A stretch of 64,000 nt of DNA from Larkinella humicola (GTDB lineage: Bacteria > Bacteroidota > Bacteroidia > Cytophagales > Spirosomataceae): NCBI RefSeq assembly GCF_008727875.1, contig NZ_VTWS01000003.1:124001-188000 (forward strand). Reading direction: 5' to 3'. Every line of letters begins with the position of its first letter. Within the stretch, counting starts at the first letter, position 1. Positions 7,714-16,137 of the stretch are shown one piece after another. The notes below the pieces were generated by a model. That model worked only from the letters and a program-made list of their open reading frames with translations. It ran no database searches and was not told the origin of the DNA. The position numbers and the translations under genes are program-made.

Positions 7714-9174
7714 ATGTTGCCACTGGAAATACAACGGAATTCAGCGATCACGCGTCTTTGGCACTCCCCGACCTTTACGACTTGGGCGAGTCTGGCGACA
7801 CGTTCCATGAATTTGGTGCTGCTGATTCCGTTCATTCTCCGGCAATTCAGCCCGGCCGAGATTTCATTATGGTATCTTTTCAGCACAGTCATCAGTTTAA
7901 ACCTGATGATTGATCTGGGATTGGGTGTCACATTTTCCAGATTCATTGCCTATGCCATGGGCGGAGCAAATGGAACAGATACTACAGAAAAGCCAGTAGA
8001 CAGGGATCATGAGTCAGGTCCTAATCAATCCTATTTATTGAAAGTGGTTGGAACACAGCAGATTCTATTCGCGTGGTTGACCGGGTTAGTGTTTCTGCTG
8101 TTAGTAATCGGGGGAACCCTTTCGGTATACCGTCCAATCCATTTTCTTTCTAACCCGAATCAGGGGTGGATCGCCTGGAGCATCGTAATCGTTGCCACAA
8201 CGGTTACGTTTCGCGGTAACGCCTACACGACTTATTTGCAGGGAATCAATCGGATTGCGGAGTTCCGCCGGTACGAAACACTATTTTCACTAGCAGCTAT
8301 TCTCACTAGCGTGGTGATGCTGTACTTCAATGCCGGGTTAGTTGGACTGGTAGCCGTTAACCAATTGTGGAACATTTTATCGGTTTTACGGAATCGCTGG
8401 ATGTGTTACCAGTACAACGAAGGCGTGTTCGTGTCGGGCCAGTCATTCAAATTTGATCGGGCCATTTTGAAGGAAATCTGGCCAGCCGCCTGGCGAAGTG
8501 GGATTGGCGTGCTGATGTCCTATGGTCTCATTCAAAGCAGTAGCCTCATCTACGCACAAAGCAACCAGGTTGAGCAGGTTTCCGCCTACCTATTTGCCAT
8601 GCGCATCATGCAGATCATCATCACCTTCGCACAGGCACCTTTCTACAGCAAACTTCCTCTGATGGCTCGTCTATACGCACAGGATAACCGCCAACAGATC
8701 ATCGAGGTGGCTCAAAAAGGAATGCAAAGAGCTCATTGGACGTTTGTAGCGGGCTTTGTTGGAGTGGCATTACTCGCAGAACCGGTAATGCAGTTAATTG
8801 GCAGCAATATTCATTTTATTGACCAGCGACTCTGGGCGATCATGGGAATTGCCTTTTTTGTGGAGCGCTATGGGGCTATGCACTTACAGTTATATAGCAT
8901 CACAAATCATATCGTTTGGCATATTGCGAATGGCTTTACCGGAATCATTTATATCATGCTGGCACTAGTAGCCTACCCCTTAATAGGCGTGCTTGCTTTT
9001 CCTTTAAGCATGTTAGCTGCCTATCTGGGGTTTTACTCCTGGTATTCTACCCTTAAGTCGTACGCTGCCTTCAAATTGAATTTCATAACATTTGAATCGA
9101 AACAATTAGTAATTCCATCACTTATTTTATTAGTTATTGCGTTGAATTCCATCTTTCACACTGTTAAGATCTAG
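7714..9174 (+). CDS. Wzx-like polysaccharide flippase
   Basis: A multi-spanning inner-membrane protein of the MOP/PST superfamily that would flip lipid-linked repeat units to the periplasm. The 486-residue sequence has about 12 hydrophobic segments, starting SPTFTTWASLATRSMNLVLL and AEISLWYLFSTVISLNLMID, with the DLGLGVTFSRFIAYAMGG stretch common in such transporters. It stands between sugar-activation genes and the polymerase, the expected place. Its stop codon overlaps the next start (TAGTG at 9172-9176). Base composition begins to fall in GC through this gene. Confidence 0.85.
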   Translation: MLPLEIQRNSAITRLWHSPTFTTWASLATRSMNLVLLIPFILRQFSPAEISLWYLFSTVISLNLMIDLGLGVTFSRFIAYAMGGANGTDTTEKPVDRDHESGPNQSYLLKVVGTQQILFAWLTGLVFLLLVIGGTLSVYRPIHFLSNPNQGWIAWSIVIVATTVTFRGNAYTTYLQGINRIAEFRRYETLFSLAAILTSVVMLYFNAGLVGLVAVNQLWNILSVLRNRWMCYQYNEGVFVSGQSFKFDRAILKEIWPAAWRSGIGVLMSYGLIQSSSLIYAQSNQVEQVSAYLFAMRIMQIIITFAQAPFYSKLPLMARLYAQDNRQQIIEVAQKGMQRAHWTFVAGFVGVALLAEPVMQLIGSNIHFIDQRLWAIMGIAFFVERYGAMHLQLYSITNHIVWHIANGFTGIIYIMLALVAYPLIGVLAFPLSMLAAYLGFYSWYSTLKSYAAFKLNFITFESKQLVIPSLILLVIALNSIFHTVKI

Positions 9175-10556
9175 TGAACTATTTTAATAATAAATATCGC
9201 TACATCATAACAATAGCAGGGCTAATTCTCCTAGCCTTGGGTAGTACTTCCATAACTCACTTAAGACAATTTCAAAAAGCAGAAATCATCTTGTCATCGA
9301 GATGGTTCCACCCCATTAACAAAAACGATACCTTGAGTACATTAAAAATGTTGGACATCTACAAACCAGACCGGTTAGACTGGATGTATTGTACAAATGA
9401 AAGCCAATTAACGGAATTAAGAAAAAGAAATATTAAGTTTAGTCTGGCTATCAACCCTCAAATCCCTGATTCTGGAGACTATACAGTCCACGGACGTATT
9501 AAAGATATAGAAGGAAATAAATTAAAGGCCCCCTGGATGCAGAATTGGGAGCAAAAAAACCCTTACTGGGGATGTGTAAACAATCCAATCTTTCAGAAAT
9601 TATTTATTAAAAAAACACATCAGATAATAGATCTTGGTGCTTACGGTGTATTTGTAGATGATTCGAGGTTAAATGAACAAGCTATAGACTGGGGGGGGTG
9701 CATGTGTGAATTTTGTATACCGGGATTCACAAAATATATGCATGAAAACTATCCAGGCAAAGTAGAAGCCAATTTCGATTATAGAAAATTCTTGATTGAA
9801 AATGGAATTAAGAAAGAGAACTTTATAAAAAAAACAAATATTCCTTTTTGGTCTGAGTACAAAGATTATCAGGAAAAGTCGGTAATTCAATTCTTAAAAA
9901 GATGGAAAAAAGATGCTAAAATATACTCCGGCAACAATATCGTTTTTTTAACCAATAATTACAAAGGTAAATGGAGTAATGTTTACAAGCAATTTGATGT
10001 TGGAATTGCCGAAGTGCCCGCAAACGGATTAAAGCAAAAATTCATTGTCGATGGGATCGAGCAAGCAAGACAATTAAATAAGAAACAATTTTACACATTT
10101 TCCTCAGATAGCGATGCGGACAACGTAGAAGCAGTTCTTGATATGTATTTATTAGGAACCACTTTAGTTATTCCATGGGATGTTTATGTGGATCTAAAAT
10201 CAAGAAAAAAACCTACCAGATATTACGGTGAACCAGAAATTTATTCACCTATATATAACGCAATAAGAGAAAATACAGTAATCGAAACCGTAAACAAAAA
10301 AAACAACTATGATTTTTCTCAAACAAAAAGTGAAACTTCAAGTGCCAGAATTGGTTCAAAAGAAAATAAAATAGCATCTTCAAAAATAGTAAAATATGAA
10401 TTCCAGGATAGTACAAACATTAACACGGTACTAGTTGAGAAAGAAAATTTCAGAATAATCTACCCAAAAAATAAGTCAAAAATCACAGTTGACAGCCAAT
10501 CACAAACCCGTATTAATGTGTATGGGAAATTACTTGTGATTAAGTATGAAAACTAA
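9174..10556 (+). CDS. Membrane-anchored glycosidase-like TIM-barrel protein
   Basis: A 460-residue protein starting with GTG that overlaps the flippase stop. Residues about 11-30 form one hydrophobic segment, so it is probably a periplasmic protein held by an N-terminal anchor. The segment YGVFVDDSRLNEQAIDWG followed by CMCEFCIPGF resembles putative glycoside hydrolases in which a strand-end Asp precedes a C-x-C-x2-C cluster. I infer a TIM-barrel hydrolase that trims or remodels the polymer; no activity is proven. The gene is very AT-rich, which makes the run of eight G at 9691-9698 in mid-gene notable. The last 100 residues are low in complexity (Lys/Asn/Ser-rich). Confidence 0.55.
   Translation: MNYFNNKYRYIITIAGLILLALGSTSITHLRQFQKAEIILSSRWFHPINKNDTLSTLKMLDIYKPDRLDWMYCTNESQLTELRKRNIKFSLAINPQIPDSGDYTVHGRIKDIEGNKLKAPWMQNWEQKNPYWGCVNNPIFQKLFIKKTHQIIDLGAYGVFVDDSRLNEQAIDWGGCMCEFCIPGFTKYMHENYPGKVEANFDYRKFLIENGIKKENFIKKTNIPFWSEYKDYQEKSVIQFLKRWKKDAKIYSGNNIVFLTNNYKGKWSNVYKQFDVGIAEVPANGLKQKFIVDGIEQARQLNKKQFYTFSSDSDADNVEAVLDMYLLGTTLVIPWDVYVDLKSRKKPTRYYGEPEIYSPIYNAIRENTVIETVNKKNNYDFSQTKSETSSARIGSKENKIASSKIVKYEFQDSTNINTVLVEKENFRIIYPKNKSKITVDSQSQTRINVYGKLLVIKYEN
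9691..9698 (+). repeat. G8 homopolymer inside the glycosidase-like gene
   Basis: Eight consecutive G encode Trp-Gly-Gly just before the Cys cluster. A one-base change would shift the frame and truncate the protein at about 175 residues. It is the most obvious contingency-type tract in the locus. Confidence 0.6.
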
Positions 10557-10579
10557 AGTCCACCTAATCGAGAACAAAG

Positions 10580-11389
10580 ATGAAAAACGAATTTATTGAT
10601 AACGACCCAACGCTTAAAATAAATCCTACACTTAATCCGTACAGGCAAGCACTAAAGTTATGCTATGACCGGCTGGTTTGGGATATCGATCCTCGTTCGT
10701 GGTCATCAAGAAATAAACTATTGAAGTGGAAAGATAAATACAAAGGAGAAAAGGCAGTAATACTCTGCAATGGCCCCTCCCTTAACAAAGTTGATTTCTC
10801 CTTATTAAAAAACACATTCACATTTGGGTTAAATAAAATTAACCTGTTATTTGATCGATCAGACTTTCGACCATCGTTTATTGCCGCTGTCAATTTATTA
10901 GTTATAGAGCAAAACAAGGATTTTTACAACTCTACTGATATTCCTTTGTTTTTGCGGTCTGAAGGAAAAGAATTTGTAAAGAACAGAGAGAACGTATCTT
11001 TTCTGCATACCAGTAATCAGCAGAAATTTTCAAAAGACATTAGCATCAGTTTATGGGAAGGCGGCACCGTCACATTTGTGGCCATGCAGCTTGCCTACCA
11101 CATGGGGTTCAGTGAAGTGGCCTTAGTAGGCTGTGATCATTATTTCAATGCGAAGGGAGCACCAGGGCGGCTAGCCGTGAGTAATGGCGATGACGATTCT
11201 CATTTTGATAAACGCTATTTTTCAAATGGGATGAAATGGCAACTTCCGGAAATTTATACCAGCGAGTATAGCTACAATCTAGCGAAGCTAGCCTATAATG
11301 CGGATAACCGAGCTATTTACAATGCCACTGATGGAGGGGCATTAGAAATATTTGAACGGATTGAATTGACTAAATTTGTCAATAAATAA
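10580..11389 (+). CDS. MptE-like/DUF115-type protein with GNGPSL motif
   Basis: A 269-residue cytoplasmic protein without membrane segments. GEKAVILCNGPSLNKVDF (near 55-72) is the nucleotide-binding signature of the MptE-like (DUF115) fold; a comparable GNGPSL motif opens the GT42 sialyltransferases, which use CMP-sugar donors. EVALVGCDHYFNAKGAPGR and the HFDKRYF segment are further conserved-looking blocks. Given the CMP-sugar synthetase upstream, a CMP-dependent glycosyltransferase is possible, but assignment to the DUF115 family is all I can support. The gene lies 23 bases after the glycosidase-like gene and 12 before the polymerase. Confidence 0.6.
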   Translation: MKNEFIDNDPTLKINPTLNPYRQALKLCYDRLVWDIDPRSWSSRNKLLKWKDKYKGEKAVILCNGPSLNKVDFSLLKNTFTFGLNKINLLFDRSDFRPSFIAAVNLLVIEQNKDFYNSTDIPLFLRSEGKEFVKNRENVSFLHTSNQQKFSKDISISLWEGGTVTFVAMQLAYHMGFSEVALVGCDHYFNAKGAPGRLAVSNGDDDSHFDKRYFSNGMKWQLPEIYTSEYSYNLAKLAYNADNRAIYNATDGGALEIFERIELTKFVNK

Positions 11390-11401
11390 TAAATATAAAA
11401 A

Positions 11402-12622
11402 ATGAAAAATTTTATAAAAATACGAGAGTTATTTTTCCCTATGGCTGCATGGGCTTTTATCTTTGTAATATATTTCAGCTTCACTTGGCTGTTTAATGAG
11501 CCAATAAACGTTTTAACTTTGTTTTTACCGGTCATATTTTTGTTCTTTTTATATTTAGGGCACATAACTACTAAAAAAAGCTACGACAATCCGGTACAAA
11601 TAAAAAAAGACTTCAAGCTACTCATATTTGCCATTATTGGCTTTATACCAGTTTGTATATACTTTTTTTCAAGTATTGACAACTTAGGAAAAGAATTAGC
11701 AGAAATTAGAGAAGAACATATGGAACAAGCAAGTGGAGATTTTAAAGATTCAATTTATAATCTTTTATTTCCACTACTAATATTTTCTTTTATTATTTGC
11801 AACTTCAATAATTTAAAATATAAAATATTCGTAAACATTTTAACTATTTTATCATGTTTAGCGTTTATACCAATTAATGGTGGAAGAATAAACTTTATCA
11901 TATTTTCATGCTTATATTTAGCAATATACTTTCACAAAAATTTCGAATTAATAAAAAAATCTTATTTAAAATATTTTGGGAAATTTACACTTGCATTGTT
12001 AGTAATTTCTATACTAGGTGCAATGTTCACAATAATGAGGACGGGTGTAGAAGGAGATACGCAAGTAAACTTTATGTCAAAGTTGCCACATATAAATAAT
12101 GAGGCTTTAAATTATTTAGGGGGATCGCAATTCGGAATAATATTGATATTCTTTATAAACACATTTTATGATTATACTGGAGGATGTGTTTACTATTTAA
12201 GTATTTTTACTGACACGTCTGACAAAATATCATATTTAACTTACGGATTTTATAATTTTAACTTTTTAGATAGATTCGGGGTGATAAACTGGATGAAAGT
12301 ACATGATGATATTGACCACCTATACTACGATTATGATATAAGATATAATGTATGGGCGACATCAATACGAGATCTTTCCATCGACTTTGGGCTTATAGGA
12401 TCATTCTTATTTATATTTTTTATGTCTAAGTTAATGTTTATATCTAAGAGATATCTACATAGGTCTAGATCGGCTCAATTAGTATATTTTATGTCATTCG
12501 CATTTTTCTTATTCTCTCCATTTCACAGTATGTTTTACCTTACAAAAGCATATGGTCTTGGTTTTATTCTTGCTATTATCTTACTAGTTAGATATAAGCT
12601 GAAGAAGAGTCTATCTGTATAG
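11402..12622 (+). CDS. Wzy-like O-antigen/EPS polymerase
   Basis: A 406-residue integral membrane protein with about 10-11 hydrophobic segments and a large periplasmic loop (about 225-320, rich in Tyr and Asp), the topology of Wzy polymerases that join repeat units in the periplasm. No sequence motif is diagnostic, so the call rests on topology and on its place between transferases and after the flippase. The gene is extremely AT-rich, with many ATA and TTA codons, unlike the flanking housekeeping genes. An oligosaccharide repeat-unit polymerase of the EpsG type is the main alternative. Confidence 0.72.
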   Translation: MKNFIKIRELFFPMAAWAFIFVIYFSFTWLFNEPINVLTLFLPVIFLFFLYLGHITTKKSYDNPVQIKKDFKLLIFAIIGFIPVCIYFFSSIDNLGKELAEIREEHMEQASGDFKDSIYNLLFPLLIFSFIICNFNNLKYKIFVNILTILSCLAFIPINGGRINFIIFSCLYLAIYFHKNFELIKKSYLKYFGKFTLALLVISILGAMFTIMRTGVEGDTQVNFMSKLPHINNEALNYLGGSQFGIILIFFINTFYDYTGGCVYYLSIFTDTSDKISYLTYGFYNFNFLDRFGVINWMKVHDDIDHLYYDYDIRYNVWATSIRDLSIDFGLIGSFLFIFFMSKLMFISKRYLHRSRSAQLVYFMSFAFFLFSPFHSMFYLTKAYGLGFILAIILLVRYKLKKSLSV

Positions 12623-12646
12623 CAACTAATTAAAATAGTAAAATCC

Positions 12647-13426
12647 ATGAAGCATCCGACCATTTCAATAATCACAGCGACATTTAACTCGTCAGCAACT
12701 TTAGAAAAGTCAATCTTGAGTGTAATTTCTCAAACATATAAAAATTACGAATATATTATCATAGATGGCGATTCAAAAGATGGAACCAAAGAATTAATTG
12801 CAAAATATAAGCATTACATTACGTATAGCATTTCTGAAAAAGACAAAGGGATTTACGATGCCTGGAACAAAGGGATAGCAAAAGCTACTGGCGATTGGGT
12901 CATGTTTATTGGCGCTGATGACTTTTTATTTCCAGATACATTAGAGTCATATGTAGAATTCATTAACCAAGAAAGTACTGATTCTACATTGTATATTTCA
13001 TCAAAAGTTCACTTGTTGTCTCTAGATGGGAAAATAACTAGAACTTATGGATGGCCTTGGCAATGGAAGTCATTTAAGAGGATTAATTTAATTGCTCATC
13101 CTGGCTCACTTCAGTCTATGAAATTATTCAAAAGCTACGGTAATTACGATATTTCATATAGAATTGTAGGAGATTATGAATTATTATTAAGGCCAAGAGA
13201 AAAGTTAAATGCTCTATTTTTAAACAAGATAACAGCTTATGTTACTGAGGGAGGAGCGAGCTCAAAAATTGAAACTTTCTTTGAACTTCGAAAGGCGGTT
13301 TTAAACTCCAATTCAACAAGTAAGGTTCAAGCTTTTTTTGACTTTTACGTACAATTAATAAAGTATTATGGCAGAAATTTAGGCAAAAAATTTGGCTTGA
13401 CTTTATATTTGAGAAAAGAGTTTTAG
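12647..13426 (+). CDS. Glycosyltransferase family 2 (WcaA/WfgS-like)
   Basis: A GT-A inverting transferase of 259 residues. PTISIITATFNSSATLEKSI at the N-terminus, IIDGDSKDGTKELI (DGxSxDGT, near 38-50), KGIYDAWNKGIAKATGDWVM and FIGADD (DxD-like metal site near 90) are the usual order of motifs in this GT2 subgroup. The KGIYDAWNKG block is typical of enzymes that act on O-antigen or colanic-acid-like units. Strongly AT-rich like its neighbours. Donor and acceptor are unknown. Confidence 0.9.
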   Translation: MKHPTISIITATFNSSATLEKSILSVISQTYKNYEYIIIDGDSKDGTKELIAKYKHYITYSISEKDKGIYDAWNKGIAKATGDWVMFIGADDFLFPDTLESYVEFINQESTDSTLYISSKVHLLSLDGKITRTYGWPWQWKSFKRINLIAHPGSLQSMKLFKSYGNYDISYRIVGDYELLLRPREKLNALFLNKITAYVTEGGASSKIETFFELRKAVLNSNSTSKVQAFFDFYVQLIKYYGRNLGKKFGLTLYLRKEF

Positions 13427-13447
13427 TCACTATAAATATCCAAAACA

Positions 13448-14737
13448 ATGAAACAAAAGAAGGTTTTGTTTTTTGAAGCTTACCCATTTTTTTCAGGTGC
13501 TCAAAGAGTCTCTTTAAACTTATGTAAAATTTTAAAACGGAATAATTACCACATTACGTTATTATTAGCCGATGATTCTAAAAATGAAATATCTAAAAAC
13601 TTTTCGCCTTACGTTGATGAAATCATAAAATTAAAAACTAGCGAAAGGCTGCTTTCATATGGAAATTTTGGCCAATGGTTTAGATTATCAGTCATTTTTG
13701 AAACCCTTTTTACCGGTTTATTTCCTTTTTATTGGTCTTGTATAAAAATTTTCACAAAGGGCAAGTTTGATTTTTTTTATTTCTGCGATCCTCGAGGGGC
13801 TGTCATGCTTAAGATACCTTTACTTTTTTTTAGAGGCAAAAAGATAATGTATCTACAAAGTAAAAACAGAGTCAGCCCTTTTCTATCTAAATTACTATTC
13901 TTTTCATTTATCGATCATGTCATTTCTCCAAGTATTGACGTTCAGAACAGTTTACCAGATTCAAGAAAAAAATCAGTAATTAATTATGGTATTGATTTTT
14001 CACAATATGAATCAGTTAATAGTGGTAATGTTAAGATGGAGTTACAAAATCTCTTACGTGAAAGCTATCAGAATAGGACAAAGCTTTTGTATGCGGGACT
14101 GATTAAGCCACAGAAAGGGTTACATCATTTAATTTATGCACTGAATTGTCTTAAGAGTAGTATTCCCGAAGCTGATCTTCCAATCATTATCATATTAGGA
14201 AACCCTTCAAATGATGCCGAAGTTAATTTTAAAAAAGAGTTAGCAGAATTTTCAGTTAAACATAATTTAAACCAATATATCCATTGGATGGGCTGGCAAA
14301 GTAATGTTTTAGAATGGATGAAAAATGTCGATTATTTCATTTTTCCTACCATAGATAAAGAAATGTCTACTTTTTCAGGTTATGATGGCGTAATTGAATC
14401 TACGGAAGGTTCGCCCGTTGTATTGATCGAAAGTTCAGTATGCGGTTTATTTAGTATTGCTTCCAGAGTGACAGGCGTGACAGAGACAATTATTGAAAAA
14501 GTAAATGGTATTACTTATGACCCAAATAAATCCGATTCTTTGTACGAGGCTTTAAAGTATATATCAATAGAAAAGCCTAAATTTTTAGGATTTCCAAATA
14601 AGCAAAAATTCACATTAGAATCTTTTTCCAACAAATTTTTACAATTATTTGATTATACTCCATACTCTACTTCATCAGCCATAAAAAATGAGTCCTCGGA
14701 ACTGACATCCTCTTCGTTTTCTGCGGTTAGTCAATAA
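13448..14737 (+). CDS. Glycosyltransferase family 4-type (GT-B fold)
   Basis: A 429-residue retaining GT-B transferase. The N-terminal acceptor domain starts KVLFFEAYPFFSGAQRVSLN, a glycine-rich loop typical of GT4; the C-terminal donor domain begins near 215 (TKLLYAGLIKPQKGLHHLI) and contains WMGWQSNVLEWMKNVDYFIF, and a long inserted segment before EGSPVVLIESSVCGLF, the E-x7-E motif. It has a serine-rich C-terminal tail (STSSAIKNESSELTSSSFS). It lies 21 bases after the GT2 gene and 14 before a second GT-B gene. It should add one sugar to the repeat unit. Confidence 0.87.
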   Translation: MKQKKVLFFEAYPFFSGAQRVSLNLCKILKRNNYHITLLLADDSKNEISKNFSPYVDEIIKLKTSERLLSYGNFGQWFRLSVIFETLFTGLFPFYWSCIKIFTKGKFDFFYFCDPRGAVMLKIPLLFFRGKKIMYLQSKNRVSPFLSKLLFFSFIDHVISPSIDVQNSLPDSRKKSVINYGIDFSQYESVNSGNVKMELQNLLRESYQNRTKLLYAGLIKPQKGLHHLIYALNCLKSSIPEADLPIIIILGNPSNDAEVNFKKELAEFSVKHNLNQYIHWMGWQSNVLEWMKNVDYFIFPTIDKEMSTFSGYDGVIESTEGSPVVLIESSVCGLFSIASRVTGVTETIIEKVNGITYDPNKSDSLYEALKYISIEKPKFLGFPNKQKFTLESFSNKFLQLFDYTPYSTSSAIKNESSELTSSSFSAVSQ

Positions 14738-14751
14738 TAACTCTTATTTAC

Positions 14752-15957
14752 ATGAATAAATTAAAGATACTTCACATTACACAATCTCTTGGAGGAGTTG
14801 AAACTTACATCAGGGAAATAATCAACCATGTTGATAAAGATCAATTTGAACTTAAGATTGTTGCACCTCCCAGTAAAACGTTAACGGAAGTTTGTCTTCA
14901 ATATAACATTCAGCACATTGAATTTAATATGTCCCGAAGCTTTAATCCGTTCAGCGATTCGATATCACTTATTCGCCTTTACAGATTAATCAAGCGCGAG
15001 CGTCCATCTTGTGTTCATATTCATAGCTCTAAAGCAGGTTTTCTTGGACGGATTTCCTCTAAGCTGGCAGGATATCCTTCCCTGTTTACTCCAAACGGTG
15101 TATCTTACTTGTCCTTTACGGGCATGAAGAGGTTAATCTATTTTACCTTAGAATCATTCGCTAAATTTTTTACCGATCGTATCTTAACTGTTTCTTATTC
15201 AGAAGCCAATCGACTCATCTATGAAGTTGGTCACAAACAAAATTCAATTGACGTCCTGCTAAATTCAGTGACTTTTCCTTTAAATTACTCGAGTTTACAA
15301 AGAACAAATCATTCTAAAAATGAACATCCTAAAATTGGAACCATTGCTCGATTAACCCCCCAAAAGAATCCTCTTCTATATGTAACAGTAGCATATCATG
15401 TAATACAAGCCCATCCTAAATCTCATTTTTATTTACTCGGAGCAGGTTTCCATGATCACTTAAAAACTGAAGTAATTGATCTTATAAACAGATATGGTAT
15501 TGCAGACCAATTTCATATACTTGACTGGTGTGATCCTAAAGCTTCTTCTGAATTTATAAATTCACTTGATGTTTTCGTCCTAACATCTGTATTTGAGGGC
15601 CTTCCTTATTCTCTACTTGAGTCGATGCGTGCAGGAGTACCCTGCGTCGTCAGTGCTTGCGACGGATGCCTTGATGTAGTTAGAAACGGAGAGAATGGGT
15701 ATGCATGCTTGACAAAAGAACAGTATGTCAAGGCTATTCTGGATCTTTTAGAAAACCCAGGTTTAGCTAAGCGTATTGGAGAGAATGGTGCATCCTATTC
15801 TTACACTTTCCACAATTCGTCTAAAAACTCTAAAATTTTATCAGAAATATACAAAAAAGTGTCTAATTCTGAATGGAGTGATCAGTTACAAGTTAAAAAT
15901 TTAGAGTTTAATTCTTTCGCTATTGCGAAAGACCATGAGGTCATTACTCTTGGCTAG
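14752..15957 (+). CDS. Glycosyltransferase family 4-type (GT-B fold)
   Basis: A 401-residue GT-B transferase. KILHITQSLGGVETYIREI is the acceptor-side glycine-rich loop, VHIHSSKAGFLGRISSKL the second N-domain block, and KIGTIARLTPQKNPLLYV opens the donor domain near 197. DVFVLTSVFEGLPYSLLESM contains the E-x7-E motif that binds the nucleotide sugar. Similar proteins in EPS loci are called EpsD/WcaI-like. It is the last transferase of the plus-strand arm; 180 bases with a transposase remnant separate it from the acyltransferase. Confidence 0.88.
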   Translation: MNKLKILHITQSLGGVETYIREIINHVDKDQFELKIVAPPSKTLTEVCLQYNIQHIEFNMSRSFNPFSDSISLIRLYRLIKRERPSCVHIHSSKAGFLGRISSKLAGYPSLFTPNGVSYLSFTGMKRLIYFTLESFAKFFTDRILTVSYSEANRLIYEVGHKQNSIDVLLNSVTFPLNYSSLQRTNHSKNEHPKIGTIARLTPQKNPLLYVTVAYHVIQAHPKSHFYLLGAGFHDHLKTEVIDLINRYGIADQFHILDWCDPKASSEFINSLDVFVLTSVFEGLPYSLLESMRAGVPCVVSACDGCLDVVRNGENGYACLTKEQYVKAILDLLENPGLAKRIGENGASYSYTFHNSSKNSKILSEIYKKVSNSEWSDQLQVKNLEFNSFAIAKDHEVITLG

Positions 15958-16016
15958 ACCACATACTGATATAGTCCTGAATACTCGGATATAAAACTTA
16001 TTTAACTTCGTGTACC

Positions 16017-16100
16017 ATAAACAAATCCCAACAACCAAAACGAAAGTATATCGCCGAGTTTAAAGCCGATGTACTACGGTCAGTTGCCAATGGTGAACCC
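16017..16100 (+). pseudogene. Transposase OrfA remnant (IS3-like N-terminus)
   Basis: Reading from 16020, the 180-base gap encodes NKSQQPKRKYIAEFKADVL and then RSVANGEP before diverging. KRKY-x-x-EFKADV is the typical start of the helix-turn-helix OrfA of IS3/IS911-like elements. The codon before it is ATA, as if a start ATG had mutated, and the similarity ends at about 16100. No terminal repeats or OrfB are left. It marks a past insertion in the variable part of the locus. Confidence 0.5.
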
Positions 16101-16137
16101 ATAATAGTCGTATACACTACTTTAATTATCACGAATT

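Noticed and set aside
9691-9698. Sequencing error in the G8 run breaking the gene
   Set aside because: With eight G the frame is intact over 460 codons, so the tract as given is in frame; it is listed as a possible switch instead.
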